NCBI GenBank assembly: GCA_937925655.1
Contig: CALAMC010000029.1
Location: 1 to 60,055, forward strand
Source: an uncultured candidate division Zixibacteria bacterium
GTDB taxonomy: Bacteria > Zixibacteria > MSB-5A5 > GN15 > PGXB01
Reading direction: 5' to 3'
DNA length: 60,055 nt
The position numbers and the translations under genes are program-made. Shown here in pieces: positions 45,098 to 54,707 of the stretch. How positions within the stretch are numbered: the first letter of the stretch is position 1; each line of letters begins with the position of its first letter. The notes beneath the pieces are model-generated. The model did no database searches and was not told the DNA's origin. It saw nothing but the letters and a program-made list of their open reading frames with translations.

Positions 45098-45874
45098 TCA
45101 ATCTTCTTTGTCCGGTTGGTTTATTTCTTCGAGCTTTTGAAGCGAATCGGCGGCCGCCCTTTGCTCGGCCTCTTTCTTGGTGGAACCTTCGCCAATTCCC
45201 GTTATCGTCCCGCCGGTGTTCACGGCCACGCGGAAAATTTTGGCGTGATCCGGCCCGTTTTCCGAAACCACTTCATAGTACGGCGGGTTTTCGCCCCGGG
45301 CCTGCAAATACTCCAGCAGTTCGCCCTTATAGTTGCGCTGGTTTTCATCGGATATAATTTTCTTTTCGTTGGTCAATAGAATCCGATAAATGAAATCGCG
45401 GGCCGGGTCAAGACCGCCGTCGAGATATATTGCCCCGACAACCGCTTCGAAAGCGTCGGACGTGATCGAGGCACGGTCCCGCCCGCCGGTCCGTTCCTCG
45501 TCATCGGATAAAAATATAAACTCGTTCAGGCGCGAGGTCTTGGCAATTCCGGCCAGGGCCGTTTCATTGACCAGCAGGGCCTTGGTTTTGGTCAGTTCGC
45601 CCTCGGCATAATCGGGGTAATGACTGTGAAGGTATTCGGAAACAAGAATGCCCAGAACCGAGTCACCCAGAAATTCCAGGCGCTCGTTGGACCGGGCCTT
45701 ATGGTCAACATTGCGAACGTAGGAGCGGTGGGTCAGGGCCTCCCGAAGATGCCCCGGTGTTTTGAAATGATAGCCGAAAGCATCGAAAAATTTTAAGGCC
45801 AGTCCGGTATCCGTTTGATCCGGACCGGCCGGTCGATGGAATATTTTTCTGATCGATTCAAACAATCTCACCAT
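45098..45874 (-). CDS. rnc: Ribonuclease III
   Basis: 258 residues. The RNase III signature is NERLEFLGDSVLGILVSEYL, with the second acidic cluster at DAFEAVVGAIYLDGG, followed by a C-terminal double-stranded RNA-binding domain (YKGELLEYLQARG ... GIGEGSTKKEAEQRAAADSL). It processes rRNA and structured mRNA. It sits five bases after fabF, a frequent arrangement in bacteria. Confidence 0.97.
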   Translation of the reverse strand: MVRLFESIRKIFHRPAGPDQTDTGLALKFFDAFGYHFKTPGHLREALTHRSYVRNVDHKARSNERLEFLGDSVLGILVSEYLHSHYPDYAEGELTKTKALLVNETALAGIAKTSRLNEFIFLSDDEERTGGRDRASITSDAFEAVVGAIYLDGGLDPARDFIYRILLTNEKKIISDENQRNYKGELLEYLQARGENPPYYEVVSENGPDHAKIFRVAVNTGGTITGIGEGSTKKEAEQRAAADSLQKLEEINQPDKED

Positions 45875-45879
45875 CAGTA

Positions 45880-47124
45880 CTATTCGCTGAATCGCCGTCC
45901 GAGAATACTGACATTGTGTCCGCCAAAGCCGAAAGAATTGCTCAAAAACGTATCGAAATCAAAGTCTCTGGCCTGGCCGGCGACATAGTCAAGGTCACAT
46001 TCCGGATCCGGGTTCTCAAGGTTTATGGTCGGGTGTAACCGGCGTGCGCCCAGCGATAAAACCGACGTCACCACTTCAATGGCCCCGGCCGCTCCCAGCA
46101 AATGACCCACCATGGATTTGGTGGAATTCACGGGGATTTTGTACGCCCGGTCACCGAAAACGGTTTTAATGGCTTTGGTTTCGGCAATGTCACCAAGCGG
46201 CGTGGCGGTTCCGTGACTGTTGATATAATCAACGTCATCGGGCCTCATCCCGCCGTCACGGATGGCATTGACCATGGCCTGACGAGCCCCATCACCGTCG
46301 GGAAGCGGCGCCGTGATATGATAGGCATCGCAGGTCACCCCGCCGCCGAGGATCTCGGCATATATGTTCGCCCCCCGGGCCCTGGCCGATTCCAGGGATT
46401 CCAGAACCAGAATCGCGGCGCCTTCACCCATGACAAAACCATCACGATCTTTGTCGAACGGACGGGAAGCCCGGGTCGGCTCGTCGTTGCGCGTCGAAAT
46501 GGCGTGGGCCGAACAGAATCCGGCCAGCGCCGTCGGCGTGATAGTCGCCTCGGCACCGCCGGCAAGCATGATGTCCGCCTCGCCTCGTTGTATGGTGCGG
46601 AAAGCATCAATGATGGCATGCGACGAAGAGGCACAGGCCGATACCGTGGCGTAGTTGGGACCGCGGAATCCAAACCGAATGGCTATCAACCCGGCGCACA
46701 TATCAACGATCATCATCGGTATGAAAAAAGGCGAAACTTTGCGCGGCCCGCCCTTGAGCAACGCCTCATGCTGTTTCTCGAACGTGTTTATCCCACCGAT
46801 TCCCGAACCGATTATAACTCCGGCTCGTAACCGATCAACCTTTTCGACGTCGATACCGGCATGATTTATCGCCAACTGCGACGCCACAACGGCATACTGC
46901 TGGCATAAATCCATGCGCCGGCCTTCTTTTTTGTCGATGTAGTTATCCGGCTCGAACCCGGTTACCAGGGCCGCAATCCGGGTCGTGTACTCGCTCACGT
47001 CAAAACGGTCGATTGTGATTATTCCGCTCTTCCCGGAGACGATGGCCTGCCAGTACTGATCGAGATCGCATCCGAACGGGGATACTATCCCCATACCGGT
47101 TATGACGGTTCTTACTGCTTCCAT
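45880..47124 (-). CDS. fabF: 3-oxoacyl-ACP synthase II
   Basis: 414 residues. The active-site triad is visible: C164 in VSACASSSHA, His in NSHGTATPLGD and His in VGHLLGAAGAIE; the C-terminal SNSFGFGGHN is typical. It condenses malonyl-ACP with acyl-ACP in fatty acid elongation. Fifteen bases separate it from acpP. Confidence 0.97.
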   Translation of the reverse strand: MEAVRTVITGMGIVSPFGCDLDQYWQAIVSGKSGIITIDRFDVSEYTTRIAALVTGFEPDNYIDKKEGRRMDLCQQYAVVASQLAINHAGIDVEKVDRLRAGVIIGSGIGGINTFEKQHEALLKGGPRKVSPFFIPMMIVDMCAGLIAIRFGFRGPNYATVSACASSSHAIIDAFRTIQRGEADIMLAGGAEATITPTALAGFCSAHAISTRNDEPTRASRPFDKDRDGFVMGEGAAILVLESLESARARGANIYAEILGGGVTCDAYHITAPLPDGDGARQAMVNAIRDGGMRPDDVDYINSHGTATPLGDIAETKAIKTVFGDRAYKIPVNSTKSMVGHLLGAAGAIEVVTSVLSLGARRLHPTINLENPDPECDLDYVAGQARDFDFDTFLSNSFGFGGHNVSILGRRFSE

Positions 47125-47139
47125 TCAGTAATCAATTCC

Positions 47140-47376
47140 TTAACTTTGATGCTCCTGAATATACTTGATGGCGTCGCCGACCGAGGTAATCTTCTCGGCG
47201 TCTTCATCCGGAATTTCAATGGAAAATTCCTCTTCCAGAGCCATGACCAGCTCTACGGTATCGAGAGAATCCGCACTCAAGTCCTCGACAAATTTGGCAT
47301 CTTCGGTCACTTGAGCAGCGTCAACTCCTAATTGCTCGACGATAATGTCCTTCACTTTCTGGGCAATGTCAGACAT
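47140..47376 (-). CDS. acpP: Acyl carrier protein
   Basis: 78 residues. The phosphopantetheine serine is S37 in ADSLDTVEL, followed by the acidic helix MALEEEFSIEIPDEDAEKI. A strong Shine-Dalgarno AAGGAGG precedes the ATG, in keeping with its high expression. It lies in the standard position between fabG and fabF. Confidence 0.98.
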   Translation of the reverse strand: MSDIAQKVKDIIVEQLGVDAAQVTEDAKFVEDLSADSLDTVELVMALEEEFSIEIPDEDAEKITSVGDAIKYIQEHQS

Positions 47377-47414
47377 CCTCTCCTCCTTGTAATATTTATC
47401 ACTTCTGGTTTTGT

Positions 47415-48155
47415 TTACATCAGCAGGCCGCCGTCCACCCCGAGCACCTGGCCCGTGATATAAGCGGCGTCATCAGACACCAGAAAGGCAGTCACCGCGG
47501 CAACGTCCTCGGGCAGGCCGAGCCGTCCCAGGGGGATTCCCCCGGATAGTTTTTCGCGGGCCGCTTCCGGCATCTTGTCGGTCATTTCGGTTTTAATGAA
47601 TCCGGGGGCAATGGCGTTGACCGTTATCCCGCGTGATGCCAGTTCCTTGGCCGCGGCCTTGGTCAGGCCGATCAGTCCGGCTTTGCTGGCGGCGTAATTG
47701 GTCTGCCCGGCGTTGCCCATCCGGCCCACCACCGACGATATATTCACAATCCGTCCGGAACGCTGTTTTATCATGACTTTTGCGGCGGCCTGGGTCACCA
47801 GGAACGCCCCTTTGAGATTCACGTTTAAAACCGCATCCCAGTCGGCTTCCTTCATTCTTATCATTAACGCATCGCGCGTAATTCCGGCATTATTGACGAC
47901 AATGTCAAGTGATTCATATTGCTTCACCGCGTCATTGACCAAACGGTCGGCGTCGTCGGCTTTGGAAACGTCAGCCTTTATCGCAACGGCCTCATACCCT
48001 TTGGCCCGAAATTCCCTGACCGTGTTCTCGGCGACGTCCTCAAGAACGTCGGAGATAATCACCCGGGCTCCCTCGGAAGCCAGCCGTTCGGCGATAGCCC
48101 GCCCGATACCCCGAGCCGACCCGGTAATCAGGGCTGTCTTTCCTTTAAACCGCAT
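47415..48155 (-). CDS. fabG: 3-oxoacyl-ACP reductase
   Basis: 246 residues of the short-chain dehydrogenase family. NADPH-binding TGSARGIG, then NNAG, and the triad S141, Y154, K158 within ISSVVGRMGNAGQTNYAASK. It reduces the 3-oxoacyl-ACP made by the condensing enzymes. Three bases separate it from fabD. Confidence 0.97.
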   Translation of the reverse strand: MRFKGKTALITGSARGIGRAIAERLASEGARVIISDVLEDVAENTVREFRAKGYEAVAIKADVSKADDADRLVNDAVKQYESLDIVVNNAGITRDALMIRMKEADWDAVLNVNLKGAFLVTQAAAKVMIKQRSGRIVNISSVVGRMGNAGQTNYAASKAGLIGLTKAAAKELASRGITVNAIAPGFIKTEMTDKMPEAAREKLSGGIPLGRLGLPEDVAAVTAFLVSDDAAYITGQVLGVDGGLLM

Positions 48156-48158
48156 GAT

Positions 48159-49094
48159 TTAACTTACCGTAACCGTTTTGAATTGCTCCACGTCCTGCAG
48201 CGTATCAATATTTATAAAATTGGCCGCCTTGACTTCCCGCTTGGCCAAACCAACCAGGACTTTCCCCGGACCGACTTCAATGAACGTATCGACCCCGTAT
48301 TGATTGATGGCCGTCATCGTCCGCCGCCATTTTACCGGAGAGGTCAACTGCTCTATTAAAAGTTCTTTGAGCATCGTGGCATCCCGTTCCTGTGTGGCGG
48401 TCACATTGGGAATGATGTCTATTTTCGGGTTGTTGAACGTCAGCGTATCCAGAAACTCGCGCATACCAGGTTGAGCGGATGCCATCAAGGGCGAGTGAAA
48501 AGCCCCGCCCACCTGCAATATCATGGCGCGTTTGGCGCCGGCTTCCTTGCACAACTCACAGGCTTTTTCGACTCCGGCGACACTTCCCGAAATGACCACC
48601 TGCCCCGTGGAATTGAAATTGGCGGGGACAACCACGCCCGACGCCGAAGCCATTTTGCATATCTCGGATATTCTGGTTTCTTCCAGGCCCAGAATCGCGG
48701 CCATGGTGCTTGGTTCTTTCCGGCAGGCTTCTTCCATCAGGGCGGCCCGACGGGCCACGGCGCGTACGGCATCGTTATAGCTCAAAACTCCGGCCAAAGC
48801 CAGCGCCCCATACTCCCCGAGCGAATGTCCGGCGGTCACTTCGGTTTCGGGAATATTATCCTTCAACAGGGTCAGGACAGCCAGCGAATGGAGCAATATG
48901 GCCGGTTGCGTAAAACGCGTCTGTTTCAACGTCTCGGCCGGGCCATCGAAAGAAATTCTGGCGATATCTTCCCCGATATACTCCGCAGCGTCAGCATACA
49001 ATTTGCGAACTTCTTCGCTGGCGTCATACAGATCCCGGCCCATGCCGACATATTGCGACGCCTGTCCCGGAAAGACTATGGCCACTTTATTCAT
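48159..49094 (-). CDS. fabD: Malonyl-CoA:ACP transacylase
   Basis: 311 residues from the ATG at 49094, seven bases after AGGAG; the TTG at 49100 is not needed. FPGQASQYVGMG, nucleophile S91 in GHSLGEY and the histidine in GGAFHSPLM are present. It loads malonate onto the acyl carrier protein. Confidence 0.96.
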   Translation of the reverse strand: MNKVAIVFPGQASQYVGMGRDLYDASEEVRKLYADAAEYIGEDIARISFDGPAETLKQTRFTQPAILLHSLAVLTLLKDNIPETEVTAGHSLGEYGALALAGVLSYNDAVRAVARRAALMEEACRKEPSTMAAILGLEETRISEICKMASASGVVVPANFNSTGQVVISGSVAGVEKACELCKEAGAKRAMILQVGGAFHSPLMASAQPGMREFLDTLTFNNPKIDIIPNVTATQERDATMLKELLIEQLTSPVKWRRTMTAINQYGVDTFIEVGPGKVLVGLAKREVKAANFINIDTLQDVEQFKTVTVS

Positions 49095-49104
49095 AAACAA
49101 ACTC

Positions 49105-50085
49105 CTACCACCTCACGACCGCCGAAGCCCAGGTCAATCCGCCGCCGAAAGCGGTCATCAGAATTATGTCACCATCCTTCAATTTACCTTCACGGTATAC
49201 TTCGTCAAGGGCAATCGGCACCGAGGCGGCAGACGTATTGCCATACTTATCTATATTTATAAACACTTTCTCACGAGGGATATCGAGTCTTTTGGCGGTA
49301 GCGTCCATGATTCTTATATTGGCCTGATGCGGAATAAGCCAGTCCACGTCGGATGATTTCAAACCGGCGCTTTTGAGCGCTCGTGTTGAAGCATCGGCCA
49401 TCTGGCGAACGGCGTGCTTGAATACCTCGCTGCCGTTCATCTCTATGTATACGTTTTTGGTATGATCTTCCAGTTTATGCACCGGTGACAGCGAACCGCC
49501 TTCGCGAATCCATAATAGCTCGGCCTGGTCGCCGTCGGATTTTATAAACGTGGACAGGATGCCGCTGTCTTCGGTGGTGGCCGTGACGATGACCGCGCCG
49601 GCTCCATCACCGAAGAGAACACAAGTATTGCGGTCGGTGTAATCGGTGACGGTGGACAGGGCTTCGGCCCCGATCACGAGTATATTTTTAAATTTGCCGA
49701 CCTGTATAAAGGCATCGGCCACCGATAAACCATGGATGAACCCGGCACAGGCGGCGACGATATCGAATGTTCCCGCGTTTTTGAGCCCCATTTTCTTCTG
49801 CAGAATACACGCCGCCGACGGCAACCGGTAATCGGGTGTCACCGTGGCATAAATGATCAAGTCTATGTCATCCGGCCGCAGCCCGGCCATTTCCATCGCT
49901 TTCCAGGATGCATCCTCGCCCATATGGGTGCATCCCAGCCCGCTTTTTAATATCCGCCTTTCGACAATCCCGGTTCTCGTACGAATCCATTCGTCCGAGG
50001 TATCCACCATTTTTTCCAGGTCGGCGTTAGTTAAACGCTCTTCAGGAAGATGAGATCCCAGACCTATTATTTTCGACCTGACCAT
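49105..50085 (-). CDS. fabH: 3-oxoacyl-ACP synthase III
   Basis: 326 residues from the ATG at 50085; ATGs at 50094 and 50106 are also in frame, and all overlap the end of plsX. C113 in DIVAACAGF, His in LIPHQAN and Asn in YGNTSAAS form the KAS III triad. It starts fatty acid synthesis from acyl-CoA and malonyl-ACP. The 44-base overlap with plsX is longer than usual. Confidence 0.95.
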   Translation of the reverse strand: MVRSKIIGLGSHLPEERLTNADLEKMVDTSDEWIRTRTGIVERRILKSGLGCTHMGEDASWKAMEMAGLRPDDIDLIIYATVTPDYRLPSAACILQKKMGLKNAGTFDIVAACAGFIHGLSVADAFIQVGKFKNILVIGAEALSTVTDYTDRNTCVLFGDGAGAVIVTATTEDSGILSTFIKSDGDQAELLWIREGGSLSPVHKLEDHTKNVYIEMNGSEVFKHAVRQMADASTRALKSAGLKSSDVDWLIPHQANIRIMDATAKRLDIPREKVFINIDKYGNTSAASVPIALDEVYREGKLKDGDIILMTAFGGGLTWASAVVRW

Positions 50086-51124
50086 TTGCGGCATTTCCGT
50101 TTCCATTGTTTAAGCCAAGCATTTCCTGCCTGATATTTTCATTGATCCTGTGTCGCACCATATCCATTGCAACCAGGACGGCGTTTTTTATCGCCTTTAT
50201 TGACGATGATCCATGACAAATAATCGAAACTCCGTCAACCCCCAGAAGCGGCGCACCCCCATACTCACTGTAATCGAATGAGCGGCGCAGTCTTTTCAAA
50301 AATGGCATCATCAGAGCCGCGCCCACCCTCGAAAAAACATTGGTTTCAATTTGATGCTTCAAAGATTCCGTGAGGAATCCTTCGACCGATTCGGCAAATT
50401 TGAGAATAATATTGCCGACAAAACCGTCGGTGGCGACCACGTCCACTTTCCCGGCCAGTATATCGCGGCCCTCGACGTTTCCGACGAAATTCAATCCGGA
50501 TCGGGCGAATATCTCATGGGCCTGAAAAATCAATTCGTTGCCCTTACTCTTCTCTTCACCGATGGACAGCAGGCCGATGCGCGGCGAAGTCCGACCATAC
50601 ATCAGCGACGTATAGACCGAACCCATGACACCGAACTGGTACAGATTGACCGGCTTGCATTCGGCGTTGGCGCCGACGTCCAGCACTAATGTTGGTTTGC
50701 CTTTTGACGTCGGAAAAAAAGAGCCGATGCCCGGACGCAGAACGCCCTCGACCCGGCCCAGAATTAAAATCGATGAAGCCATCACGGCCCCGGTATTTCC
50801 GGCGGAAACAAAAGCATCGGTTTTGCCGTCCTTTTGCATCTGCAGGCCGATGGCAATCGAGGAATTTTTCTTGCGGATTCCCTCCGTGGGGGTATCGGTC
50901 ATGGCGACGGCATGCGGCGCATTTTCAATTATGATGTTTTCCGGAATCTCCTTCTGACGGCGCATGTAATCGTTAATTATCTCTTCTTTTCCGATCAGCG
51001 CCACGCAGATTTGTTCCGGTTTCTCACGGGCGGCCCAGAGGCCGCCTTCCATAATTGATTCCGGCGAGGTGTCGGCGCCCATTATATCCAGGGCAACCGT
51101 GATACAATCTGTCTTTTTACCCAT
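50042..51124 (-). CDS. plsX: Phosphate acyltransferase
   Basis: 360 residues. VALDIMGADTSPESIMEG, NTGAVMASSILILGR and YGGAPLLGVDG are conserved PlsX segments. It makes acyl-phosphate from acyl-ACP for phospholipid synthesis by PlsY. The C-terminus has a low-complexity, Asn-rich extension (NNGNGNAANGQVENNRS) beyond the family core, which overlaps the start of fabH. Confidence 0.95.
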   Translation of the reverse strand: MGKKTDCITVALDIMGADTSPESIMEGGLWAAREKPEQICVALIGKEEIINDYMRRQKEIPENIIIENAPHAVAMTDTPTEGIRKKNSSIAIGLQMQKDGKTDAFVSAGNTGAVMASSILILGRVEGVLRPGIGSFFPTSKGKPTLVLDVGANAECKPVNLYQFGVMGSVYTSLMYGRTSPRIGLLSIGEEKSKGNELIFQAHEIFARSGLNFVGNVEGRDILAGKVDVVATDGFVGNIILKFAESVEGFLTESLKHQIETNVFSRVGAALMMPFLKRLRRSFDYSEYGGAPLLGVDGVSIICHGSSSIKAIKNAVLVAMDMVRHRINENIRQEMLGLNNGNGNAANGQVENNRSGISSS

Positions 51125-51148
51125 ACTGTGGAGGGATACGAGGCTTTC

Positions 51149-51331
51149 TTAAGATTCTTTGGGTGCCGCCACCACGCCGCCTTTGTACCACCCGCAATGG
51201 GGGCAGATATGATGCGGCAGCGTCGGCTGATTGCAGTTAGCGCATTCGACCACCGTCGGTGCCGCAAGTTTCCAGTGGGTTCTTCTTCTGCGGCCCCGGG
51301 CACGCGAGTGACGTCTTTTTGGAAGTGCCAT
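51149..51331 (-). CDS. rpmF: 50S ribosomal protein L32
   Basis: 60 residues. MALPKRRHSRARGRRRRTHWKL is basic and L32-like; a CxxC...CxxC zinc ribbon follows (CANC and CPHC), so this is the zinc-binding form. It lies between yceD and plsX as in many bacteria. Confidence 0.97.
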   Translation of the reverse strand: MALPKRRHSRARGRRRRTHWKLAAPTVVECANCNQPTLPHHICPHCGWYKGGVVAAPKES

Positions 51332-51359
51332 ATTTTATTCCCGTTAGTGTTGCAGTCTG

Positions 51360-51866
51360 TCAGGAGAGGTCCTTGAGACCTTCCCATCTTTCATCTATAT
51401 CATCGCTGCGGCAATCGCAGGTTTCTTCATTAAGATTGGCCCCGCATTCGGGGCACAGTCCGCGGCAATCCTCGGAGCAGATCGGTTTCATCGGCAACGC
51501 CAGCAATAATGCCTGGCGGATTTGATCATGCAGGTCAATTATATTCTCGTTTGGCTTCAGCAATATCACTTCTTCGCCTTCGTCGGCCGACATCACCGGT
51601 CGGGCTTCAAGTCTTCTGACGACGAAATTCAATTCACCGCGCAATTTGTCATGATACGGCTCCAGACACCGGGAACATTCTATTTCGGCCGGCGCGACTA
51701 CCTCGCCATGACAAAAATACTCGTCTTTCATCTTCTGTATATTCAGTTTCACGGTCGCCAGTTCCTGAAAAGCCACCCCGGATATCGAATCCTCCAGATC
51801 ATCCAGTTCCATTTCCAGAATTATATCAACCGGAAACGATGCAAATTCACGCAAGTCCAAAGCCAT
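51360..51866 (-). CDS. yceD: YceD/DUF177 family protein
   Basis: 168 residues. The family motif CSRCLEPYHDKLRGELNFVVRR and the C-terminal cysteine cluster CSEDCRGLCPECGANLNEETCDC are present. YceD homologues accompany rpmF and have been linked to 23S rRNA or ribosome large-subunit accumulation. No Shine-Dalgarno lies upstream and the promoter puts the transcript start at the ATG. Confidence 0.9.
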   Translation of the reverse strand: MALDLREFASFPVDIILEMELDDLEDSISGVAFQELATVKLNIQKMKDEYFCHGEVVAPAEIECSRCLEPYHDKLRGELNFVVRRLEARPVMSADEGEEVILLKPNENIIDLHDQIRQALLLALPMKPICSEDCRGLCPECGANLNEETCDCRSDDIDERWEGLKDLS

Positions 51867-51874
51867 AAACAGCG

Positions 51875-51903
51875 AAAGTATAAATAAGATCCGGGAAAGT
51901 CAA
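51875..51903 (-). promoter_or_regulatory. Promoter of yceD-rpmF-plsX-fab genes, apparently leaderless
   Basis: On the - strand: TTGACT (51903-51898), a 17-base spacer and TACTTT (51880-51875), nine bases before the yceD ATG. Confidence 0.65.
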
Positions 51904-51954
51904 GCCAAAAAAGCGCCCGGACAAGCCTTGGGCAAGGCCCCGAACGCTTTTTAA
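51904..51954. terminator. Terminator after the ATP synthase operon
   Basis: On the - strand: AAAAAGCG, an imperfect GC-rich stem with an inner GCCTTG/CAAGGC hairpin, then CGCTTTTTT. It lies 20 bases after the atpC stop and may work in both directions. Confidence 0.8.
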
Positions 51955-51973
51955 GTCCATGTTTGCAGGCGGG

Positions 51974-52378
51974 TTACCGCTGGACGTCTCGGGCCACTTT
52001 AATCCGGTTGCGGGCTCGATCCAGGGCCCGGTGGGCGCGGTCAAGATCGATATTGCCCGCCTCATTGGCCATTCTCTGCCGGGCCCGCTCCAGAGCTTTT
52101 TGGGCGCGCTCCAAGTCAATTTCCGAAGCGAATTCCACCGAGTCCACCAAAAGCGTGGCATGATTGGCCGACACCTCAAAAAAACCGAAAGATGCGGCCA
52201 TAGTCAGCTCATGCCCTTCGGAGTCGCGGTACATGACCTTGCCCGGAACAATCGCCGTTATCAGCGGAGCATGGTCGGTCAGCACCCCCAGATAACCTTC
52301 GCTTCCGGGGACGATCAGCGAACTGACGGTTCCCTCATAAAAAACTTTTTCCGGCGTAACGATCGAGAGCTTAAACAT
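51974..52378 (-). CDS. atpC: F1Fo ATP synthase epsilon subunit
   Basis: 134 residues. The N-terminal beta barrel (FKLSIVTPEKVFYEGTVSSLIVPGSEGYLGVLTDHAPLI) and C-terminal two-helix hairpin (ERAQKALERARQRM...RAHRALDRARNRI) are both complete. Last gene of the atp operon; 14 bases from atpD. Confidence 0.95.
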   Translation of the reverse strand: MFKLSIVTPEKVFYEGTVSSLIVPGSEGYLGVLTDHAPLITAIVPGKVMYRDSEGHELTMAASFGFFEVSANHATLLVDSVEFASEIDLERAQKALERARQRMANEAGNIDLDRAHRALDRARNRIKVARDVQR

Positions 52379-52392
52379 ACTCTATTGCCCGC

Positions 52393-53796
52393 TTATTTCT
52401 GCTTCTCGTAATTTTCCAGCACTTCGTCGATCCCGCCGACCATATAGAAGCACTGCTCGGGAATATGGTCGTGCTTGCCTTCGACCAGTTCCTTAAACCC
52501 GCGAATGGTCTCCTCGAGTTTCACATAGCGGCCCGATTTGCCCGTGAAGGCTTCGGCCACGAAGAACGGCTGCGAGAGGAATTTCTGGATTTTGCGCGCC
52601 CGGGCCACGATCAACTTGTCGTCTTCCGACAATTCATCGATGCCCAGAATGGCGATAATATCCTGAAGGTCTTTGTAGCGCTGAAGGACCTGTTGCACCT
52701 TGCGCGCCACGTTATAATGCTCTTCACCCACGATATGCGGGTCGAGAATGCGCGAGGTCGAATCGAGCGGGTCGACCGCCGGATAAATGCCCAGCTCGGC
52801 AATCTGGCGCGACAGCACCGAGGTGGCGTCCAGATGCGAAAAGGTCGTCGCCGGAGCCGGGTCGGTCAAATCGTCGGCCGGCACGTAAATGGCCTGCACC
52901 GAAGTAATCGAACCGGCCGTGGTCGAGGTGATGCGCTCCTGCAGGGCCCCCATCTCGGTACTTAGGGTGGGCTGATATCCCACCGCCGACGGCATGCGTC
53001 CCAGCAGCGCCGAGACTTCCGACCCCGCCTGGACAAAACGGAATATATTATCGATAAAAATGAGTACGTCCTGATGTTCTTCGTCGCGAAAATATTCAGC
53101 CATGGTCAGTCCCGACAGGCCGACCCGCAGACGCGCCCCCGGCGGCTCGTTCATCTGACCGAAGCACATGACGGTCTTGGCGATCACGCCGGATTCCTTC
53201 ATTTCCAGCCAGAGGTCGTTGCCCTCGCGGGTCCGTTCACCGACCCCGCAAAAAACCGAATAGCCACCATGCTCGGTGGCGACCGAACGAATCAGTTCCT
53301 GAATGAGCACCGTCTTGCCCACACCGGCGCCGCCGAACAGTCCGACTTTGCCGCCTTTGGGGTACGGTTCCAGAAGGTCCACCACCTTGATGCCGGTTTC
53401 CAGAATTTCGGTGGCCGTGTCCTGTTCCTCGAAAGTCGGCGAGGGACGGTGAATGGGAAGGTGCTTGATGTCGGCCGGCATGGGACCGAGGTCGTCAATC
53501 GGTTTACCCAGCAAACTGAAAACGCGCCCGAGGGTTTTGACCCCGACCGGGACCGCGATCGGTTGCCCGGTATCGACCGCTTTCATGCCGCGCACCAACC
53601 CGTCGGTCGAGGCCAGCGCCACGCACCGAACCATATTGTCGCCGATATGCATGGACGCTTCGACCGTCAAGTCGATATTCTTCGCTTTATCCTCAATCTT
53701 GATGGCATTGAGGATTTCAGGCAGGTTGTCCGCACTGAATTCGCAGTCGACCGTCGGTCCTATAATCTGCACTACTTTTCCGATGTTATCAGCCAT
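52393..53796 (-). CDS. atpD: F1Fo ATP synthase beta subunit
   Basis: 467 residues. P-loop GGAGVGKTV, GERTREGNDLW, the Walker B region VLIFIDNIFRF and LSTEMGALQERI identify the catalytic subunit. The gene is 41 bases from atpG. Confidence 0.98.
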   Translation of the reverse strand: MADNIGKVVQIIGPTVDCEFSADNLPEILNAIKIEDKAKNIDLTVEASMHIGDNMVRCVALASTDGLVRGMKAVDTGQPIAVPVGVKTLGRVFSLLGKPIDDLGPMPADIKHLPIHRPSPTFEEQDTATEILETGIKVVDLLEPYPKGGKVGLFGGAGVGKTVLIQELIRSVATEHGGYSVFCGVGERTREGNDLWLEMKESGVIAKTVMCFGQMNEPPGARLRVGLSGLTMAEYFRDEEHQDVLIFIDNIFRFVQAGSEVSALLGRMPSAVGYQPTLSTEMGALQERITSTTAGSITSVQAIYVPADDLTDPAPATTFSHLDATSVLSRQIAELGIYPAVDPLDSTSRILDPHIVGEEHYNVARKVQQVLQRYKDLQDIIAILGIDELSEDDKLIVARARKIQKFLSQPFFVAEAFTGKSGRYVKLEETIRGFKELVEGKHDHIPEQCFYMVGGIDEVLENYEKQK

Positions 53797-53837
53797 TAAA
53801 ATACGCTCCGTTTATCGCAATCGCTTTTTTTATCACA

Positions 53838-54704
53838 TCAACCTTTTAAAGCCTCGGCGCCACCGACAATATCCAAAAGCTCCTTGGTGATGGCCGCTTG
53901 ACGGGCTTTGTTGTACTGCAAGGTCAGAGTATCTATCATCTCACCGGCGTTGGACGTCGCCGCCCCCATGGCAATCATGCGCGTGCCATGTTCCGAGGCG
54001 AACGAATCGGCCAGGGCCGTGATCATTTTCGTATAGGCATAGCGCGGCATCAGATCGGTAAAGATGGCCACCGGCGACGGTTCAAAAATATAATCCTGAT
54101 TCACCGCCTGGTTTCCTTCTATTTGCGGCCGTTCCACCGGAAGGTACATCTTTTCGGTGATACGATACCGGGTGGTCGATAGAAACTGCGTGTAGATCAT
54201 CGTAATTTCGTCGGTTTCACCATCGACAAAGCGCTTCGTCAGAAGGTCCACTATATCGCGGGCTTTGCCATAATCCAGATTGCCGCCCCAGTCGGCAAAC
54301 CTGGCCGTGATGGTCCAGTTGCGGCGTTTGAAAAAATCATGGCCCCGCTTGCCCACCAGGATAAGGTCGGTGTTGACCGGGTCTTTGTCGGCCAGCCAGG
54401 CGCGCGCACGGGAAATCAAATTGGAATTGAACGAGCCGCACAGACCGCGGTCGGCCGTAATTAATACCAGCGTCCGCTTTTTGACTTCGCGCGTTTCGAA
54501 AAAAGGATGCATCAGTTCGCCGCCGGCCGAGGCCGACAGATGTATCAGGATATGATCCAGTTTCTCCGAGTACGGCCGCACCTGCATGATCTTCATCTGG
54601 GCCTTGCGCAGTTTGGCCGCCGCCACCATCTCCATGGCCTTGGTTATCTGGCGCGTCGATATGACCGATCTTATTCTTTTCTTTACCTGGCGAAGAGTCG
54701 GCAT
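53838..54704 (-). CDS. atpG: F1Fo ATP synthase gamma subunit
   Basis: 288 residues. The N-terminal coiled coil (RQVKKRIRSVISTRQITKAMEMVAAAKLRKAQ), the DRGLCGSFN motif and the C-terminal helix (MGAATSNAGEMIDTLTLQYNKARQAAITKELLDIVGGAEAL) form the rotor shaft. Confidence 0.98.
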   Translation of the reverse strand: MPTLRQVKKRIRSVISTRQITKAMEMVAAAKLRKAQMKIMQVRPYSEKLDHILIHLSASAGGELMHPFFETREVKKRTLVLITADRGLCGSFNSNLISRARAWLADKDPVNTDLILVGKRGHDFFKRRNWTITARFADWGGNLDYGKARDIVDLLTKRFVDGETDEITMIYTQFLSTTRYRITEKMYLPVERPQIEGNQAVNQDYIFEPSPVAIFTDLMPRYAYTKMITALADSFASEHGTRMIAMGAATSNAGEMIDTLTLQYNKARQAAITKELLDIVGGAEALKG

Positions 54705-54707
54705 GGC

